Source: JAWPMT01 sp965601475 (GTDB taxonomy: Bacteria > Bacteroidota > Bacteroidia > Cytophagales > Cyclobacteriaceae). Taken from it: a DNA stretch of 64,000 nt. The notes beneath the pieces are model-generated. The model had not been told where the DNA came from and ran no database searches. It was given only the letters and a program-made list of their open reading frames with translations. Shown here one piece after another: positions 39,960-49,733 of this stretch. Numbering within the stretch: the first letter of the stretch is position 1; every line of letters begins with the position of its first letter. The stretch lies in assembly GCA_965601475.1 (NCBI GenBank), contig OZ271832.1:2852001-2916000 (forward strand), in the 5' to 3' direction. A program made the position numbers and the translations under genes.

Positions 39960-42353
39960 TTAGAATTTGAAGTTGTAGCCGATTGACGGGAAGAATGTAC
40001 CGATAATGGATACCTGCCGCGCCTCCGTAGCGACAGGGTTGCCCTCTGGAATCCTTGTTCGGGTATCTTCCTGGGCGAAGTAGATAGAGAAAGGGTTTCT
40101 TCGTGCATAGGCGTTGTAAAGCGTGAAAACCAGTTGGTCTTCCACTTTGCGCGGATTCCCATTCTTCTTGAACTTTTTCCCGTCTCGGATGACTGAGAAG
40201 TCCAGGCGGTGGTAATCCGGTATCCTCAGGTTGTTGCGAACGTCACCTTGTACGTATGGGATGACATAGCCCTGAACTTCGAACCTGGCATTGGGAAAAG
40301 TTGTCGGCGTACCACTGATATATGAGAAATTACCGGAAACTGACCACTGATCATTGATGTCGAAAAAGGCAGCAACTTTGAGGTTGTGCAATTGATCAAA
40401 CCGTGTGGGATACCAGCTACCGTCGTTGATCCCATCTACCTTGAGTTCGGTTCGTCCAAGTGTATAGCTAACCCAGCCGTTGAACCTTCCAGTGACTTTC
40501 TTCAAGAAGAATTCTGCGCCATAGGCCCTTCCTCTACCGCTGAGGACGTCACCTTCCAGAAATTCGTTGATGAGTAAGTCCGCACCATCTATGTAGTCAA
40601 TCTGATTTCTGGTGGCACGGTAGTATAACTCCACAGACGTTTCATACCGGTTGCCGTTGAAGTTTTGGAAAAGGCCCAGGGTAACCTGCTGGCCTGTTTG
40701 CGGCTCAATGTTGTTGGTACTTGGCGTCCATACATCGAGTGGGTTGCTCGCCGTAGTGTTGGAGATGAGGTGTATATACTGAGTGGTGAAATTGTAGCTT
40801 CCTTTCAGGGAGGTATACGGTGCAAATTGATACTTGAAAGAGAAACGTGGTTCGATGTTGCTATAGGTCTCAATGCTTTCGAAATTGCCGGCTTCCCGGG
40901 TGTCGATCACAGTCCTGCGCACACCAGGTATGGTGTCATTGTAAGTATAAACCGTGGCGTCTCCCAAATAGGCATACGTTGAGAACCGTATTCCATATTG
41001 CAGGCTTATCTGGCTGTTGATGTTCTGTTGGTTTCCGAAATACAGTGCTCCTTCGAATGCCTTGCGCTCATCCAGACTAATGTCAGTCACTTCCCCGTCA
41101 CTGACACCCACAGCGTCAGCAGGTTTGAAGCGGTAGAGCAGGGCCTCACCGCCAAATGTGATCTCATTGTCCTTGTTCAGGAAATAAGTGAATTCTGGCT
41201 TGATATTGTAGGTCCGGATGCGCGATTCCCAATCAAATCTGTCCCGATCGTTTTCCCCAAAACTGAGTTCATAGTCGTAATCTGAGTAGAAGATGGTGAG
41301 GTTTGAGAAGAGTCTATCCGTATATAAATGGTTCCACCTGAAGGTGGTTGTCCGGTTGCCCCATGAAAACCCTTGCTGTTCGTCGAACCTGAAGACATCT
41401 CGGCCCAAGTACCCGGATAGGAATATCCTGTTCTTTTCATTGATGTTGTAATTGGTCTTCATGGTGAGGTCGTAGAAGTTGAGTGCAGCGCCATCGTCCA
41501 ATACATCGGTAAATGCCTTGGCCAGGATATCGGCATATGAACGCCGGCCTGCGACAATGAAGGAAGCCTTATCCTTGACGATCGGTCCCTCTACGGCCAA
41601 CCGGCTGAAGATCGTACTGATACCACCATTTGCTTCGAATTTCTTGGAGTTCCCCTCCTTCATTCGGATATCCAGTATGGAGGATATTCGTCCGCCATAC
41701 CTGGCTGGGATGCCACCCTTGTACAATTTCACATCCTTGACCGCATCCGGATTGAACACAGAGAAAAACCCCAGCAGGTGGGACGAATTGTAAACCGGAG
41801 CCTCATCCAGTAAAACCAGGTTCTGACCAACACCTCCTCCTCTCACATTAAATCCCGAAGCACCCTCGCCCACGGTACTGACACCGGGTAGCAGCTGGAG
41901 GCTTTTTACAACATCCACCTCCCCAAGGAATGCCGGTATTTTTTCGATGGTCTTGATATCCAACTCCACCGTGGACATCTCCACTTCGGAAACGTTCGCG
42001 TCTTCCTTTTCTGCTGTGACTACCACTTCTTCCAGCACTTCGCTGGCGATGGAGAGCTCGACATCATTTTTGATATTCTGTGTCAGGGAGACGGTTTGGG
42101 TAGTATTTTCAAAACCGATGTAGCGGTATTCCAGGGTGTAGTCCCCCGCAGGCAACGTCAAGGAGTAAAACCCATATACATTGGAGATGACACCACCCTG
42201 GATCTCCTCGACATAAACCGTGGCTCCTATGAGAGTCTCTCCGTTTGTGGCATCCTTGATGTACCCGCTGATGGTAAAATTCTCCTGTGACCTGGCGCAA
42301 TAGGCGCCGAACAGAATGACAGCCATAAGGACTGCCCGCAGTGAGTTGTGCAT
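39960..42353 (-). CDS. TonB-dependent receptor with CarboxypepD-like domain
   Basis: A 797-residue outer-membrane receptor: signal peptide, regulatory-like domain (ISGYIKDATNGETLIGATVYVEE), linker LEEVVVTAEKE, plug (VKSLQLLPGVSTVGEGASGFNVRGGGVGQNLVLLDEAPVYN) and barrel ending PSIGYNFKF. It is smaller than SusC and has no SusD partner; it pairs with DUF4249. Substrate unknown. The ATG at 42353 was preferred over upstream in-frame starts because the signal peptide follows at once. Confidence 0.9.
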   Translation of the reverse strand: MHNSLRAVLMAVILFGAYCARSQENFTISGYIKDATNGETLIGATVYVEEIQGGVISNVYGFYSLTLPAGDYTLEYRYIGFENTTQTVSLTQNIKNDVELSIASEVLEEVVVTAEKEDANVSEVEMSTVELDIKTIEKIPAFLGEVDVVKSLQLLPGVSTVGEGASGFNVRGGGVGQNLVLLDEAPVYNSSHLLGFFSVFNPDAVKDVKLYKGGIPARYGGRISSILDIRMKEGNSKKFEANGGISTIFSRLAVEGPIVKDKASFIVAGRRSYADILAKAFTDVLDDGAALNFYDLTMKTNYNINEKNRIFLSGYLGRDVFRFDEQQGFSWGNRTTTFRWNHLYTDRLFSNLTIFYSDYDYELSFGENDRDRFDWESRIRTYNIKPEFTYFLNKDNEITFGGEALLYRFKPADAVGVSDGEVTDISLDERKAFEGALYFGNQQNINSQISLQYGIRFSTYAYLGDATVYTYNDTIPGVRRTVIDTREAGNFESIETYSNIEPRFSFKYQFAPYTSLKGSYNFTTQYIHLISNTTASNPLDVWTPSTNNIEPQTGQQVTLGLFQNFNGNRYETSVELYYRATRNQIDYIDGADLLINEFLEGDVLSGRGRAYGAEFFLKKVTGRFNGWVSYTLGRTELKVDGINDGSWYPTRFDQLHNLKVAAFFDINDQWSVSGNFSYISGTPTTFPNARFEVQGYVIPYVQGDVRNNLRIPDYHRLDFSVIRDGKKFKKNGNPRKVEDQLVFTLYNAYARRNPFSIYFAQEDTRTRIPEGNPVATEARQVSIIGTFFPSIGYNFKF

Positions 42354-42876
42354 ATTGTAAGGCAAGTTTTGTACGGTGATCTTGTATAACGAAATCCGAA
42401 TAGGCATCACCCTAAGTGAAATACCCGCAGATAGGACGCAAAAAACGGGGAATAGTTCCCGGAAAGCACAAAAAAAATTTCAGACTTCACACAGATTAAC
42501 CAAAATTCACTGCAACACACTCTTTTTTAACAGTTTGGTCTATCGGTAATGAAGGTGGTTCAGAATGGAATGTAGGTTCCTGGGTTTCCGGACTGTTGAG
42601 TACATTCAAGATGCTGGGCTTGAGTGGTTGCGCCTTTTCAACGCTTTGTGGGCTGAGAATATCACCTCAAATACAATAACTGCCCCATTATCAAGTTTGA
42701 TAGATATCGAATTGATTTTCGAGCAAACAGAAGGCTATTGACCGAAATAGCTCTCTGAAGAATCACCAAACCTGTGAAGATGACCGTCCGAGGCCTATTG
42801 CCGACCCTGCACTAGGGTCGATCGGCAATTTGACTATTGCGGCCTCCTTAGGCTCATTTCACAACCAAAAAACGCT
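42354..42876. other. Divergent intergenic region before porV
   Basis: About 520 bases without a supported gene, lying between the TonB receptor and porV. Its main feature is the nested stem-loop at 42790-42846. A run of A-rich sequence follows the receptor start (42470-42480). No clear TAnnTTTG box was found for porV. Confidence 0.6.
42790..42846 (+). promoter_or_regulatory. Nested stem-loop in the porV leader
   Basis: Outer stem GAGGCC/GGCCTC (42790-42795 with 42841-42846), middle stem ATTGCCG/CGGCAAT (42797-42803 with 42823-42829), inner stem ACCCT/AGGGT around a GCACT loop (42804-42818). It ends 30 bases before the porV ATG and has no T-run, so it is not a simple terminator. Confidence 0.5.
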
Positions 42877-44124
42877 ATGATGAAAAAGGAATTTTTTCAG
42901 ACCATACTCATGCTTGCTTTGGGGGTATTGAGTCACATCCTACAGGGACAGCCCAGTGGGCTTCCAAATCCAATAAGTGCTTTCTTGAGTGGATCTTCAA
43001 ACCCGATTTCGGTGGCGGTCCCATTCTTGGGTTTCGCCCCTGATAGCAGGGGCTCAGCAATGGGCGATGTGGGTGTGGCTACAACTCCTGACGCATACAG
43101 TATCCATTGGAATAATGCCAAGCTGGCATTCATAGATCATGACTTTGGATTTTCGTTCTCTTATTCTCCCTGGCTTGGAAACATCGTGAACGACATGTCA
43201 CTCAATTACCTTACGGGCTACAAGAAGATCAATGAAAATGAGGCGGTGGGGATCTCCATGCGCTATTTTGATATGGGGGAAATTCAACTCACCAACCAGC
43301 AAGGCGAACCTATGGGTATTGAGAATCCTCGGGAGTGGGCCATTGACCTGACGTACTCAAGGAAGCTGGGACAAAACCTAAGCATCGCGGGAACAAGCAG
43401 ATTTATCAGGTCTAACCTTGCAAGTAACATCACAGGGGCTCCAGATGTAAACCCAGGAACGAGTCTGGCGATAGACGTGGGTGTCTTCTATACGCAACCT
43501 CTTTCAATAAAGACGCTGGACTCGGAAATAGCTTTGGGGGCAAATGTTTCCAACATAGGTCAAAAAATCACCTACACGAATGAAACGAACGAAGATTTTA
43601 TCCCGGCAAACCTACGCCTCGGGGGCGCATGGAATGTAGACGTCGATCAGTACCATTCTTTCTCGCTGGCGGTTGACCTCAATAAACTCCTGGTACCTAC
43701 TCCCCCGAAATACCTGACCGATGACAATGGCGAATTTGTCCGTGATTCAGACGGCAACCTGATCATTGCTGAGGGCAAGGACCCCAACAGGCCGTTGCTC
43801 AGTGGTACTTTCGGGTCATTTACGGATGCCCCGGGCGGGTTTGGTGAGGAACTGAAGGAAATATCCTATTCCCTCGGTGCTGAATATTGGTACCGCGACC
43901 TGTTTGCTGCACGCGTCGGTTACTTCACCGAGCATGAGGATAAAGGCGACCGAAAATATTTTACAGCTGGACTTGGCTTTCGCTATCAGGTATTTGGCCT
44001 GGATGTTTCCTACCTGATCCCTCAAGAGCAGAATCATCCTTTGGGAGATACTTTGCGCCTCTCCTTTGTCTTCAGCTTTGATAAGCAAGATCCAGGTGAT
44101 TATGCAACCGGACCTGGTAGCTGA
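42877..44124 (+). CDS. porV: T9SS outer-membrane protein PorV
   Basis: A 415-residue beta-barrel of the type IX secretion system that takes cargo from the translocon and passes it to the attachment complex. After the signal peptide it has the PorV/LptO pattern: FLGFAPDSRGSAMGDVGVATTPDAYSIHWNNAKLAF, YSPWLGNIVNDMSLNYLTGYKK, NLRLGGAWNVDVDQYH and SLGAEYWYRDLFAARVGYF. Its presence shows that the host can secrete the T9SS-sorted protein encoded at 26.5 kb. It is monocistronic here, ending 12 bases before the convergent chemotaxis gene. Confidence 0.93.
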   Translation: MMKKEFFQTILMLALGVLSHILQGQPSGLPNPISAFLSGSSNPISVAVPFLGFAPDSRGSAMGDVGVATTPDAYSIHWNNAKLAFIDHDFGFSFSYSPWLGNIVNDMSLNYLTGYKKINENEAVGISMRYFDMGEIQLTNQQGEPMGIENPREWAIDLTYSRKLGQNLSIAGTSRFIRSNLASNITGAPDVNPGTSLAIDVGVFYTQPLSIKTLDSEIALGANVSNIGQKITYTNETNEDFIPANLRLGGAWNVDVDQYHSFSLAVDLNKLLVPTPPKYLTDDNGEFVRDSDGNLIIAEGKDPNRPLLSGTFGSFTDAPGGFGEELKEISYSLGAEYWYRDLFAARVGYFTEHEDKGDRKYFTAGLGFRYQVFGLDVSYLIPQEQNHPLGDTLRLSFVFSFDKQDPGDYATGPGS

Positions 44125-44136
44125 TTTGCTTTCCAA

Positions 44137-46320
44137 TCAATCTTGAGGGCTCAAGACAGGAGCTACCTGAAGTTTGAAGCGATTAACACTTTCCTTGAGG
44201 TCCACAGCGATTTTGCTCAGGTGTTGGGTTTTCTCTATGTAGGTACGCATCCCTGCTGATAGTTCTGACGCAGAGGCTGCGATTTCTTCTGATCCCGTGG
44301 CGGTCTGTTCCGCTATCACCACGACTTCCTCCGTTGTATTGACCACTTTCTGGATACTCTCTGTCTGTAGCTTGGATGCCTGGAGTATTTCCTCCGAAGA
44401 GCGAAGGGTCTGTTCGGAAGTCGCTGAGATTTCAAGGAATACCTCCGATGCTTCGGCAGAGGCAGATACGCTCTCTTTGACGGTAGAAGCCATCAGGCCG
44501 ATCATTCGAGCTGTTTCCGAAGTATCGTTTTGGACATCTTCAATGAGTTTCTTGATTTCCTGTGCCGAACGGCGAGAGTTCTCGGCCAGTTTTCTGATTT
44601 CTTCGGCGACGACACCGAATCCCCTGCCGGCGTCCCCAGCCTGAGCTGCTTCTATGGCCGCATTTAAGGATAATAGATTGGTCTGTCTTGCAATCTCGGT
44701 GATGACGCCCAGGACGCGAGAGATCTCTTGCGAACGGTCGGTGAGCACTTGCATGGAGGCATTTGTTTGCTCCGAGAAATGGGAGATTTCCTGAATGCGC
44801 TCAGCGACTTTGCTCACGATCTGATTGCCTTTCTCGCTATTGGTTACACCCTTTCTGGCGGCGGTATCAATGTTACTGGACTTGTCACCCGTTTCAACTG
44901 AGGACTGCAGGATGCTTTCGATCTCAGAAGAATTCTGATCAACTTTGGTTACCTGGCGGTGCGCTCCGTTGGTCATTTGCGCAATGGAAGACGCAATTTC
45001 CTGCGTATTCAAGCTCATCTCCTCGCCGGAAACCAACATTTCCTCCGATGAGGTTTCCACCGTCTCTGCGGATTGTGAGATCTGGATGATCAATGAGTTG
45101 AGGTTGTCCATAGCCTGGTTGAGGCTGGAGGTAAGGCTTTTGATGTCCCCATTGGCTTCTGAAGTGTAGCGCTGTGTCAGATCGCCATTGGCGAGGGCAT
45201 TGATGATGTCATTGACCCTTAGGACTGGTTGTGCTATGGAGTCCAGGAGGTCATTCACGGAATGAGAAAGCTCGTACCAGGCGCCAGTCATACCGCCTTC
45301 CTCAACGCGTGACATGAGATCTCCCTGGGATCCGGCTGTCTTCACCACGCGATTGGTCTCGTCAATGACTTGCCGAAGGTTATCCCTCATATTGAGTAGT
45401 GCTTTGCCCAGTACATCGTTTTCGCTGAGTATCTCGAAGGGCTGATCCAGATTACCCTCGCCAACCTCCAATGCGAAAAGAGCCTTGTGATGAAGGGCAT
45501 CTCGGAGTTTTGTTAATGATTTGGCCATATCACCAATTTCGTCGTTGGCCTGCTTGATTGAGGTGTCCGGCAGCTCACCATTGCTCATTTTCAAGATCAG
45601 TTGATTGATCCATTTGATGGGCTTGACAGTAGATCGAATGGAGTAGTAGGCAGAAAGAATACCTATCACTACAGCAAGTATTGTGAGCAGACGGTTGAAA
45701 AGTTCGACCTGATCAAATGCGCCATATTTCTCCAGGACCTTCTCGTTTGTGGTCTGCTGGATAGCCGCAATGTTTCGCTCCAGTGCTTGTTCCAGTCCCA
45801 GGAGTACTGGCTTGACCTGATCGTCGTAAATTGGAATCACGGTGAAAAAAAGCAGTTCATCGTCGTCATAGTCCTCGAAAGAGTTGAGAGCGGACATGAT
45901 GGTTTTTTGCGGTGCTATACTTTCATCGAAAGCCTGGATGATTTGTACCAGTGAATCCAATTCTTTTTCGTTGCCAATCTGCTTTCTGATCGCCAGGACC
46001 TCCTGCTGGAGTCGAGGAAAATCCTCTTCATGGAGTTTTCTCAACCGAGCTTTTTGGTCTTCATTCGGCAGATAGATCCAGCTGTAAGTGTAGTTGTCCG
46101 CGTTTCGGATCAAGTTGTTCAGCTTCTCCATTTGCTGGAGTAAGGGGAGGTAAACATCCGTCACGGTTTGATCCAGTGACCTACTCTTGCGTAGCACAAA
46201 GCTGCTGAAAACAGTGGTGGCCAAAAAGAGGATGATAACCGCAGCATATCCTGCAATCAATTTTTTTCTGAGATCGAATCTTAATTTCTTTCTGTTCTTC
46301 ACTTTTTCAATCAATTGCAA
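44137..46320 (-). CDS. Methyl-accepting chemotaxis protein
   Basis: A 727-residue transducer. An N-terminal helix (LIAGYAAVIILFLATTVFSSFV) and a second near 210-230 (LLTILAVVIGILSAYYSI) frame a helical four-helix-bundle-like periplasmic domain. HAMP-type segments follow, and a cytoplasmic methylation/signalling region with the conserved tip EIARQTNLLSLNAAIEAAQAGDAGRGFGVVAEEIR. No aerotaxis or Cache sensor was recognised. There are no other chemotaxis genes in the window. It is the last gene of an operon starting with a YfiR-like protein and overlaps the preceding gene by 14 bases. Confidence 0.93.
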   Translation of the reverse strand: MQLIEKVKNRKKLRFDLRKKLIAGYAAVIILFLATTVFSSFVLRKSRSLDQTVTDVYLPLLQQMEKLNNLIRNADNYTYSWIYLPNEDQKARLRKLHEEDFPRLQQEVLAIRKQIGNEKELDSLVQIIQAFDESIAPQKTIMSALNSFEDYDDDELLFFTVIPIYDDQVKPVLLGLEQALERNIAAIQQTTNEKVLEKYGAFDQVELFNRLLTILAVVIGILSAYYSIRSTVKPIKWINQLILKMSNGELPDTSIKQANDEIGDMAKSLTKLRDALHHKALFALEVGEGNLDQPFEILSENDVLGKALLNMRDNLRQVIDETNRVVKTAGSQGDLMSRVEEGGMTGAWYELSHSVNDLLDSIAQPVLRVNDIINALANGDLTQRYTSEANGDIKSLTSSLNQAMDNLNSLIIQISQSAETVETSSEEMLVSGEEMSLNTQEIASSIAQMTNGAHRQVTKVDQNSSEIESILQSSVETGDKSSNIDTAARKGVTNSEKGNQIVSKVAERIQEISHFSEQTNASMQVLTDRSQEISRVLGVITEIARQTNLLSLNAAIEAAQAGDAGRGFGVVAEEIRKLAENSRRSAQEIKKLIEDVQNDTSETARMIGLMASTVKESVSASAEASEVFLEISATSEQTLRSSEEILQASKLQTESIQKVVNTTEEVVVIAEQTATGSEEIAASASELSAGMRTYIEKTQHLSKIAVDLKESVNRFKLQVAPVLSPQD

Positions 46321-47308
46321 GTTGTTGGTCCCTGACTACTACCTCTGCGGCGAAGATTGTTGCACTCAGTACAGCGGCTGAAGGCTTCCAGCTATCAAGG
46401 TTGTTTAAGCGATAATAAGTTTTTTGGTTCTTGCCCAGCACTGGATGGATGAGGGTCCCAAACCATACGCCAGTGTAGAAGTCCTCAATGGTTTTTTCAT
46501 TGATACGCCGCTCCCCGATCCTGTGCGTATTTTGGTTGAGCCGTTTGGGGTCTTCCTGCAGGTGCTCCTTCACTCCCTGAAGTATCTGCTCCTTGTCCGA
46601 CCTGTCCATCACCCACTCAAAGGCAACAAAGAAAGAGTGCTCATAGACCCAGATACTTTCTTCATTGAGGTCGAACCAGAGCCAACCCTTTTCAATGTCT
46701 GAGGAAACAACGATACTTTGATTGACAAGGTCTTGTCCGGGCAATCCATTCGCATCAACATCCAGAATTCGAATTCTCACCTTAAAGTTTGGTAGGCTAC
46801 TGGAACGGATGCGCAACTTGGCGCGGTTCAGCCTGAAAGGAGCATTTTCAGATTCGACTAGAAGTGCCATTGCACCACCATTGGCTTTTGCATCCAATCG
46901 CATGGTGCCCGTATTGAAATGCGGATTGCCAAGTTGTACTTGCTTAAGTCGGGAATAACCGATTTTTTCGTCAGCCACCACGACGCCATCCAGTTCCAGA
47001 ATGGCTTCCTGTAGAAAGAACTGGTCCTGACCTGATCCCAGCAGGTCCTGAATTTTGTGGCTGACCGGCTCGTAACCCAAGGCTGAAAACAACAGATCCT
47101 CATGGATGTGCGCGCTGTCGAGGGCGAGTTCAAAAGTTCCATCCACGTCTGTAATGGTGCCAATGCCGAGTTCGCTGATGCCCACGGTAGCAAAAGGAAT
47201 GGCTGCTCGTGTCTCCTGGTCGCGGAGTACTCCATTGAGCAAGATATCCCTGGCAAAAAGGCCAGGGCTCGTCATTTGGAGGAGGACAAAAATGAGGATT
47301 AATCTCAT
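46307..47308 (-). CDS. Exported protein with CarboxypepD-regulatory-like domain
   Basis: A 333-residue exported protein (signal peptide LILIFVLLQMTSPGLFARD). The first domain is carboxypeptidase-regulatory-like (LNGVLRDQETRAAIPFATVGI, GTITDVDGTFELALDS), as at the start of TonB receptors, but no plug or barrel follows. Instead there is a jelly-roll-like domain (LRIRSSSLPNFKVRIRILDVDANGLPGQDLVNQ, EKGWLWFDL). It may be a periplasmic or surface partner of the receptor encoded just upstream. The start at 47308 is preferred for its compact signal peptide; an ATG at 47326 is possible. Confidence 0.75.
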   Translation of the reverse strand: MRLILIFVLLQMTSPGLFARDILLNGVLRDQETRAAIPFATVGISELGIGTITDVDGTFELALDSAHIHEDLLFSALGYEPVSHKIQDLLGSGQDQFFLQEAILELDGVVVADEKIGYSRLKQVQLGNPHFNTGTMRLDAKANGGAMALLVESENAPFRLNRAKLRIRSSSLPNFKVRIRILDVDANGLPGQDLVNQSIVVSSDIEKGWLWFDLNEESIWVYEHSFFVAFEWVMDRSDKEQILQGVKEHLQEDPKRLNQNTHRIGERRINEKTIEDFYTGVWFGTLIHPVLGKNQKTYYRLNNLDSWKPSAAVLSATIFAAEVVVRDQQLAID

Positions 47309-47360
47309 AGGTGCGGTTGCTGCCATTAGTGTTATGCCTTGTTTTATGGTCCGGCAAGGC

Positions 47361-49712
47361 CTAGAACTTCGCTCTTAGACTTATGCCCCAGTTAATGCCC
47401 GCTCTGGTGATATCGTCTCCCCGAATCAAAAGCGTGGGATTTTCATTCCTGGCGTCCAGGAGGTTGTAGCCTGTGAGCTGCAACGACACACCTGGCAAGA
47501 AGTCAAAATCCTTGAGTGTGACTGAAGCGTTCCAAATGGCCCGGGCATCAATCGGGTCACGGCTGTCAGCCTGAATGATATTGTCTGTAGGTTCGAAATT
47601 CTCATCAACTTCGAAAACAAGCGCCTCAGAGCGCTTCCTTTCAGCGAGGTAATTCAATGAAGTATTGAAATTGATATTTGAGGTGATGGGATAATTCCCC
47701 ATCAGGTTGAAAATGAAATCTGGTGCTCTACCCGGATCAAAATCTTCTTGCTCTACTTCGCTATCCACACTCAAAAGGCCCGCCCCGGTAATGAAGTCGC
47801 CCTCCGTGACATCCAGGACATCCTGATAGGTGAAACTGGCAGATAAAAAGGCAGATGTTTTGAAATTGTACCTCAATTCAGCTTCTATCCCGCTCGTTTC
47901 TATGTCTCCTGCATTGACATACCTGTTTTGGACCAGGGCAGAGCGTGGATCAGGAACAAGTTGGATATTGTCCGTGATTTTTGTGTTGAAGTAGGTCAGG
48001 TTTGCATCAAAGTCCTTATTGATCCGATATCCACCGACAAACTCAATGGTCCTTACGTTTTCGGCTTCAATTTCTGTGTTGCCCACGACGTAGGAGTTGT
48101 TCTTTGAGTACAGCTCCACAAACGATGGTGCCCGAAATGCCGTGCCGAAAAGTCCCTTGAAGTAGAAATGCTTGTCGGGCGCGATCAAGAGGCCAATTCG
48201 TGGATTGGCAGATCCGCCCACATCGTTGTAGTCGTCATAGCGAATACCGGCCACCAAGCTAAATTGCTCCAAACCATAAGCATTCAAGAGGTTTTTCAGA
48301 TTGAAATCCGCTTGCCCAAAGACGGCATAGATGTCTCTGCTGCGATCGGAGATCCAGCCAAAGTCCTCGTTGGTGTCGAGGGTCTGTCCGTAAGCTTCGA
48401 ACGTGAGATAGGTGGTGCCGTTGAGGTTTTGTACCCGGTCAAACAGCACATTGCCATTGGCCCTGGTCTCAATATTTCCCAGGTTGTGATGCTCATACAT
48501 TACGCCTCCCAGGACATTGACGATATTATCAAAATTGTAGGCAAAATTGACCTCCCCACCATAAACATTATTGACTCCTACCCTGTACAGGGTTTGCGCC
48601 TCACCAGGTGCATAAAAAGTAGGCTCCCTGGTGATAATGGGGTTGGAGTAACTAAGCTCAGTTAAGAAATTGAATATTTCACTGGTTTCGGCTGCCCAAA
48701 GCTCGCTCTTGGAGTCAAATTTATATCGGTCGGAATAGCCTTTGATGAGTAGCTCACCCTGCTGATTTTTGGTTTTGCCGCGGTAGCCCATTTCCAAATA
48801 TTGAGCTACATTTTCTGTGATGCTTCCGTCGGAATAGGTTTCATAAAAACCAATGGGTACCTCGTCTTCTGAACTCATGTGGCTACCCAGGAGATAGAAG
48901 TTCTGGTAATCCACTTTGAGGTTGAAAGCAGCAGTTGACCTTCCATAGTTTAATACGCCGGGGACTGCCGAACCCGAGGGCCCATCATAGCCAAGGGTGG
49001 TGCGAAATATGGGATCAACAAGTTCGGAGGCAATATCGCTCATGAGCATTTCCTCGGGGCCATTTGTGGTGAAGTAGTCAGCTGAGGCTGTTATCGACAG
49101 GTCCTCACCTACTTTTCCGGTGGCTTGCGCGTTTAGGTTGTATCTGCCGAAGCTTCCATGACCCACTGAGACATTCGCCGTTTTATCCGGACGGTTGGTA
49201 CGTATGTTGATTACTCCCAAGAAAGCGCCTGCGCCAAATAAGGTGGAACCAGGGCCACGGATAATCTCGATCTGCTTAATGTTCTCCAGTGGAAAATTTC
49301 CGATGAATACAGTGGCATCTCCATAGAAAATGGATCGTACCGGATGGTCATCTACCAGGAAGAGAATTTTGTTGTTAGTCCCGGTAGTGCTGTAGAGGCC
49401 TCTCACTCCAAGATTTGTACTTGGGTCGAAGCCTGTTCGTATCACGTCGAAGCCAGGCACATTGCGGAGTACTTCTTCCATGTTTTTTGCACCGCTTGTG
49501 GCGATTTGTTCGGCGGTGATTACTGTTACAGCCGAAGGCACTTCAGATAGGTTACTGAGATTCAGTTTGGATACGTTGACAACGTCGATGTCCATCAGCT
49601 CGTCCAGTGACATATTGAGTAGCTCTTCATCACTTAGGTCCTGTGCGGTACCTCCCAGGCTCAAAACCAAAAATGCAGGAAGGATGTATAGGTATGTTGT
49701 TATTTTTTTCAT
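47361..49712 (-). CDS. TonB-dependent receptor
   Basis: A 783-residue receptor with signal peptide, then the short motif LLNMSLDELMDIDVVNVSKL seen in receptors without a regulatory-like domain, the plug (VPSAVTVITAEQIATSGAKNMEEVLRNVPGF, EIIRGPGSTLFGAGAFLGVINI), and a barrel with FDPGRAPDFIFNLMGNYP and the terminal GINWGISLRAKF. Sequence of this type includes siderophore and cobalamin-like receptors; substrate not assigned. It lies 21 bases after the YfiR-like gene and upstream of the CarboxypepD-like and chemotaxis genes. Confidence 0.92.
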   Translation of the reverse strand: MKKITTYLYILPAFLVLSLGGTAQDLSDEELLNMSLDELMDIDVVNVSKLNLSNLSEVPSAVTVITAEQIATSGAKNMEEVLRNVPGFDVIRTGFDPSTNLGVRGLYSTTGTNNKILFLVDDHPVRSIFYGDATVFIGNFPLENIKQIEIIRGPGSTLFGAGAFLGVINIRTNRPDKTANVSVGHGSFGRYNLNAQATGKVGEDLSITASADYFTTNGPEEMLMSDIASELVDPIFRTTLGYDGPSGSAVPGVLNYGRSTAAFNLKVDYQNFYLLGSHMSSEDEVPIGFYETYSDGSITENVAQYLEMGYRGKTKNQQGELLIKGYSDRYKFDSKSELWAAETSEIFNFLTELSYSNPIITREPTFYAPGEAQTLYRVGVNNVYGGEVNFAYNFDNIVNVLGGVMYEHHNLGNIETRANGNVLFDRVQNLNGTTYLTFEAYGQTLDTNEDFGWISDRSRDIYAVFGQADFNLKNLLNAYGLEQFSLVAGIRYDDYNDVGGSANPRIGLLIAPDKHFYFKGLFGTAFRAPSFVELYSKNNSYVVGNTEIEAENVRTIEFVGGYRINKDFDANLTYFNTKITDNIQLVPDPRSALVQNRYVNAGDIETSGIEAELRYNFKTSAFLSASFTYQDVLDVTEGDFITGAGLLSVDSEVEQEDFDPGRAPDFIFNLMGNYPITSNINFNTSLNYLAERKRSEALVFEVDENFEPTDNIIQADSRDPIDARAIWNASVTLKDFDFLPGVSLQLTGYNLLDARNENPTLLIRGDDITRAGINWGISLRAKF

Positions 49713-49733
49713 TGCTCTTTTTCGCTAGGTGAG

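Noticed and set aside
44137..46320. Flagellar chemotaxis locus
   Set aside because: Only the transducer is present; no che or flagellar genes occur in the window and the operon context is uptake and signalling.
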